Source of the DNA: Bacteroidota bacterium
GTDB taxonomy: Bacteria > Bacteroidota > Ignavibacteria > Ignavibacteriales > Melioribacteraceae
Assembly: GCA_018818165.1 (NCBI GenBank)
Contig: JAHISP010000062.1
Span: 1 to 64,000 of the forward strand
Reading direction: 5' to 3'
Length of the DNA stretch: 64,000 bases
This document shows positions 61,378 through 64,000 of this stretch, one piece after another. The notes under the pieces were generated by a model. That model saw only the letters and a program-made list of their open reading frames with translations. It ran no database searches and was not told the DNA's origin. The position numbers and the translations under genes were made by a program. Position 1 is the stretch's first letter. Each line of letters opens with the position of its first letter.

Positions 61378-63207
61378 TTACAGCTTTCCCTCCACAATTT
61401 CGTTAACTTCGGCTAACTCTCTTTCAGCTTTTAATTTTAAACTGGCACAATCATTTCGCATTTTGGAATTGAATTTTTCATCTTTAATTTCTTTTAGATT
61501 AATTAGCACATTGTAAATTCCCCCAACAACTCCAGCAAACGCCATTTGAGCACCAACGCCAACATCGGTAATTGAGTTTGGATTTCCAAGTTCGGCAACC
61601 ATTTTGGCAATTTCAATTGCCTTTTCGCTTTCCACAGCAGTGTGATATGGAACTGCAACTGCTTCCTTTAATCCATTTTGCATTGCCTCAAAACGAGCAG
61701 ATTTTTCTTCCTCGGTTTTTTGCGGTAAACGGCGTGCATCCATATATGAATTAAAAGCGTTTGTATCATCATCAATTGCTTTTATTAATGCATTCTTAAT
61801 TGCTTGAGCTTTTTCAGCAGAAGTATTTAGCAATCCATCAATACTCTCGGTACCTCGTTTGTTTGCAGTTAAGTTGCTAACCATGGATGACAGTGACGCA
61901 CCAAGCGCACCAGCAAGGGCAGCAATTGAGCCTCCACCAGGTGCAGGGGATTCGCGAGAAACTTCATCAATAAAATCTGTTAATTTCATTTCTACTAATG
62001 CATTCTCCAAATTGGATGGCAAACCCAGCACACGTTCTTTAATATTAAAATCCGCGACATCAGTTAATACAAGCGATTGCACTGCTGTTTGTAAAATATC
62101 TTTTATTGGAATTCCAACCGAACGCCCTTGTTTGGTTAAATAATATTTACCAACTTCCAACAATGCAGGATAAGGTACCATTCCAACAATTTCTGAACCA
62201 GTTACAATAAGCCCACGTTCTGTAGCCATTTTTCTGGTGGCTTCCAAAACATGGTGCATTGATGTTACGTTATAATCCGTAAGATTTATTGATATTTGCG
62301 CTCTATCGTAATTAGGCACCATCCAACCGATTGCCTTACAATTATTAAAAATTCCTGGTCTTTTTACGGATTCCCCAATTACTTTATTTATCGAAATTCC
62401 ATTTATGGAAAGTAAATCGACAAGTGAATAATCATGTTTTTTTGTACAATGTTTCGTAATTTCTTCAAAAGTAGTTCCATTAAAATTACAACTTCCACAA
62501 GGATAATTACCTTCTTGATATTTAAGAACTTCTTCTCCCATGTAGTAAAATGGAACTATATTTCCTCTTCGTGCAGAGCGACCTTTTTCACGCAAGTCAA
62601 ATGCAATATCTGTTGCATGCAATATCTCGCGTGTATTTAGGTTTATATTGTATGCAATAAGAAATTCACGCACGCCAATAACCGTAGCACCACTGCGCGC
62701 ATTAAATTTGAAAGGTCCATAATCTGGTTCCCATTCTGGCTTTTTTAATTTTTCATCTAAAGCCTCATATTCTCCTGCTCTTATAACAGCAAGATTTTCG
62801 CGCTCAGGTTTTTGTGCCGATTTTTCATACAAGTAAATAGGAATACCCAATTCATTTCCAACCCGCTCCGCAAGCTCTTTAGCAAGCTGTATTGTATCTT
62901 CAATTGAAATTCCGCTAACCGGCACGAACGGACAAACATCTGTTGCACCCATTCGAGGATGAGAGCCCTTGTGTTTTGTCATATCAATTAATTCAGATGC
63001 TTTTTTGATTGCTTGAAAAGCTGCTTCCTTCACACTTTTAGGCGAGCCAATAAATGTTACAACCGTTCTATTCATGTCATAGCCTGGATCAACATCAAGA
63101 AGTTTGATGCCGTCTATTTTTTCAATTTCATCAGTAATTTGTTTAATTATTTCTGGGTTTCTTCCTTCCGAAAAATTTGGAACACATTCAATTAGTTGCT
63201 CGTGCAT
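61378..63207 (-). CDS. ftcD: Bifunctional formiminotransferase–cyclodeaminase
   Basis: 609 residues. Residues 1-400 are the glutamate (or glycine) formiminotransferase: LIECVPNFSEGRN, then HKGSHPRMGATDVCPFVPV with the catalytic His and folate-binding segment, and RSGATVIGVREFLIAYNIN. Inside is an extra 60-residue stretch with CGSC and HCTKKH in C-x2-C-x12-H-x4-H spacing, a likely zinc site. Residues 405-609 are the cyclodeaminase (SPAPGGGSIAALAGALGASL, DDTNAFNSYMDARRLP). It moves a formimino group to tetrahydrofolate and releases ammonia. This serves histidine breakdown, and formiminoglycine from anaerobic purine breakdown gives the same need here. No hut genes are in the window. Confidence 0.94.
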   Translation of the reverse strand: MHEQLIECVPNFSEGRNPEIIKQITDEIEKIDGIKLLDVDPGYDMNRTVVTFIGSPKSVKEAAFQAIKKASELIDMTKHKGSHPRMGATDVCPFVPVSGISIEDTIQLAKELAERVGNELGIPIYLYEKSAQKPERENLAVIRAGEYEALDEKLKKPEWEPDYGPFKFNARSGATVIGVREFLIAYNINLNTREILHATDIAFDLREKGRSARRGNIVPFYYMGEEVLKYQEGNYPCGSCNFNGTTFEEITKHCTKKHDYSLVDLLSINGISINKVIGESVKRPGIFNNCKAIGWMVPNYDRAQISINLTDYNVTSMHHVLEATRKMATERGLIVTGSEIVGMVPYPALLEVGKYYLTKQGRSVGIPIKDILQTAVQSLVLTDVADFNIKERVLGLPSNLENALVEMKLTDFIDEVSRESPAPGGGSIAALAGALGASLSSMVSNLTANKRGTESIDGLLNTSAEKAQAIKNALIKAIDDDTNAFNSYMDARRLPQKTEEEKSARFEAMQNGLKEAVAVPYHTAVESEKAIEIAKMVAELGNPNSITDVGVGAQMAFAGVVGGIYNVLINLKEIKDEKFNSKMRNDCASLKLKAERELAEVNEIVEGKL

Positions 63208-63465
63208 TATTTCCTCAAAGATTACTTGTTATAATTTTATGTTAAAATTTAGTTGAATTAAATGGGTTATTCAAGAAGTGAAAAATCAATTTTTTGCAAG
63301 ATCAATTTATGCCTTATTATCAATGAGTAAAAGGTTTAATATTAGCAATTTGTTTAAAAAACATTTTCAGTTTTATCTACAGAAATGTGGCTTTCATTTA
63401 ACTCTGAAAAACCAGTCTTAACTTTGTATATTTAAATCATAATTATTAATTATAAAGGAGTAAAA

Positions 63466-64000
63466 ATGATTTTTATAGTAGCTATTATAGTTGCAATTGG
63501 TGGACTTTTGGGATCTATTAATATGAAAAAAGCTGGACGAAAGCAAGAAGCATTCATATCGCTTATGGTTGGTTTAGTTGCAGTTGCAATTGCAGTATTT
63601 AATTTGTTTACAGTTATTCCTGCGGGAAATGTTGGAGTTGTTGATTTTCTTGGAAATGTTAGCGATAATACACTAAAAGCTGGTGTTAATCTTGTTAATC
63701 CAATGGCACGAATTGAAAAATTCAGCATTAAAACTCAAGAAATTAAAGAAGTAATGAGTGTCCCTTCCAAAGAAGGTTTAAGTGTTCAACTTGAAATAAG
63801 TTTGATGTATAAATTAACTCCCGATAAAGCAAATGAAGTTTATAAAAGAATTGGTTCAAATTATCGCGAGATTATATTAATTCCCCAATTTCGTTCTGTT
63901 GTACGTGGAGTAACTGCCCGTTACGAAGCAAAAGCTCTTTATACAGCTTCACGTGAAAAGCTTGCTGGAGAAATAATTTCTGATTTAAATGGTTTAGTGG
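63466..64000 (+). CDS. SPFH/prohibitin-family membrane protein (5' part; runs off the right edge)
   Basis: The frame is open from ATG at 63466 (AAGGAG six bases before) to the end of the window, 178 codons. One or two amino-terminal membrane segments (MIFIVAIIVAIGGLLG and ISLMVGLVAVAIAVFNLF) are followed by a band 7 domain: VIPAGNVGVVDFLGNV, LKAGVNLVNPMARIEKFSIKTQE, LSVQLEISLMYKLTPDKANEVYKRIG and a start of the helical part (ARYEAKALYTASREKLAGEI). Prohibitin-like proteins scaffold membrane microdomains and control proteases. It is longer than shown, and its carboxy coiled coil is beyond the edge. Confidence 0.9.
   Translation, partial: MIFIVAIIVAIGGLLGSINMKKAGRKQEAFISLMVGLVAVAIAVFNLFTVIPAGNVGVVDFLGNVSDNTLKAGVNLVNPMARIEKFSIKTQEIKEVMSVPSKEGLSVQLEISLMYKLTPDKANEVYKRIGSNYREIILIPQFRSVVRGVTARYEAKALYTASREKLAGEIISDLNGLV

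Overview
The window is AT-rich, densely coded DNA and reads as chromosome of an Ignavibacteria-like (Ignavibacteriota / Bacteroidota–Chlorobiota group) bacterium. The basis is four large secreted proteins ending in the NYPNPFNPxT-type C-terminal sorting domain of type IX secretion cargo, a SusC/SusD pair, a second carboxypeptidase-regulatory-domain TonB receptor, and weak or absent Shine–Dalgarno sites before most genes. No rRNA, tRNA, CRISPR array or intact mobile element was seen.

Layout. 0–1.9 kb is decayed accessory DNA: a broken IS1634-type transposase, a pair of GAATC/GATTC palindromes, two pseudogenes (one HEPN-like with a single in-frame TGA) and a 48/49-bp tandem repeat. 1.9–11.2 kb is a tight minus-strand ion-homeostasis operon: a CPA2 antiporter, a giant CPA2 antiporter fused to a helical region and a P-loop ATPase, MscS, TrkH and TrkA. 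11.4–18.5 kb holds SusD, SusC and a secreted CotH-kinase/lamin-tail protein. 18.7–26.4 kb holds YgfK, a fused Fe-S/molybdopterin xanthine-dehydrogenase-like protein, a MocA/YgfJ cofactor-maturation protein and a threonine-synthase-like PLP enzyme. 26.5–31.2 kb holds a secreted basic protein, pirin, a beta-carbonic-anhydrase-like protein, a small zinc-knuckle protein and a DEAD-box helicase.

31.4–45 kb looks like a light-response (CarH/LitR-type) regulon: a MerR–cobalamin-binding photoregulator divergent from folE, then a six-gene minus-strand operon (epimerase/DUF2867, glutathione peroxidase, lipoprotein, DUF2177, DAK2–DegV, DUF1295) divergent from SRPBCC, class II photolyase, TonB receptor, lipocalin, TIGR01777 epimerase and cupin. 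Both divergent promoter regions carry 10–11-bp spaced direct repeats of a TGACAAA-like core over the -35 box. This is the best candidate here for a regulatory circuit not yet described in this lineage.

45–54.4 kb has a GIY-YIG-like protein, a small conserved protein, a seven-repeat secreted protein, a VanX-type dipeptidase, then YgeW, YgeY, SsnA and a large PLP enzyme. With YgfK, the XDH and MocA these make a two-part selenium-dependent molybdenum hydroxylase / anaerobic purine-ureide catabolism gene set, and FtcD at 61.4–63.2 kb could handle the formimino group. 54.6–61.3 kb encodes two secreted starch-related proteins (a propeller-like protein with CBM-like modules and a GH13 amylase). The window ends inside an SPFH/prohibitin gene. 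Gene functions come from motif and family recognition only; no database search was run.
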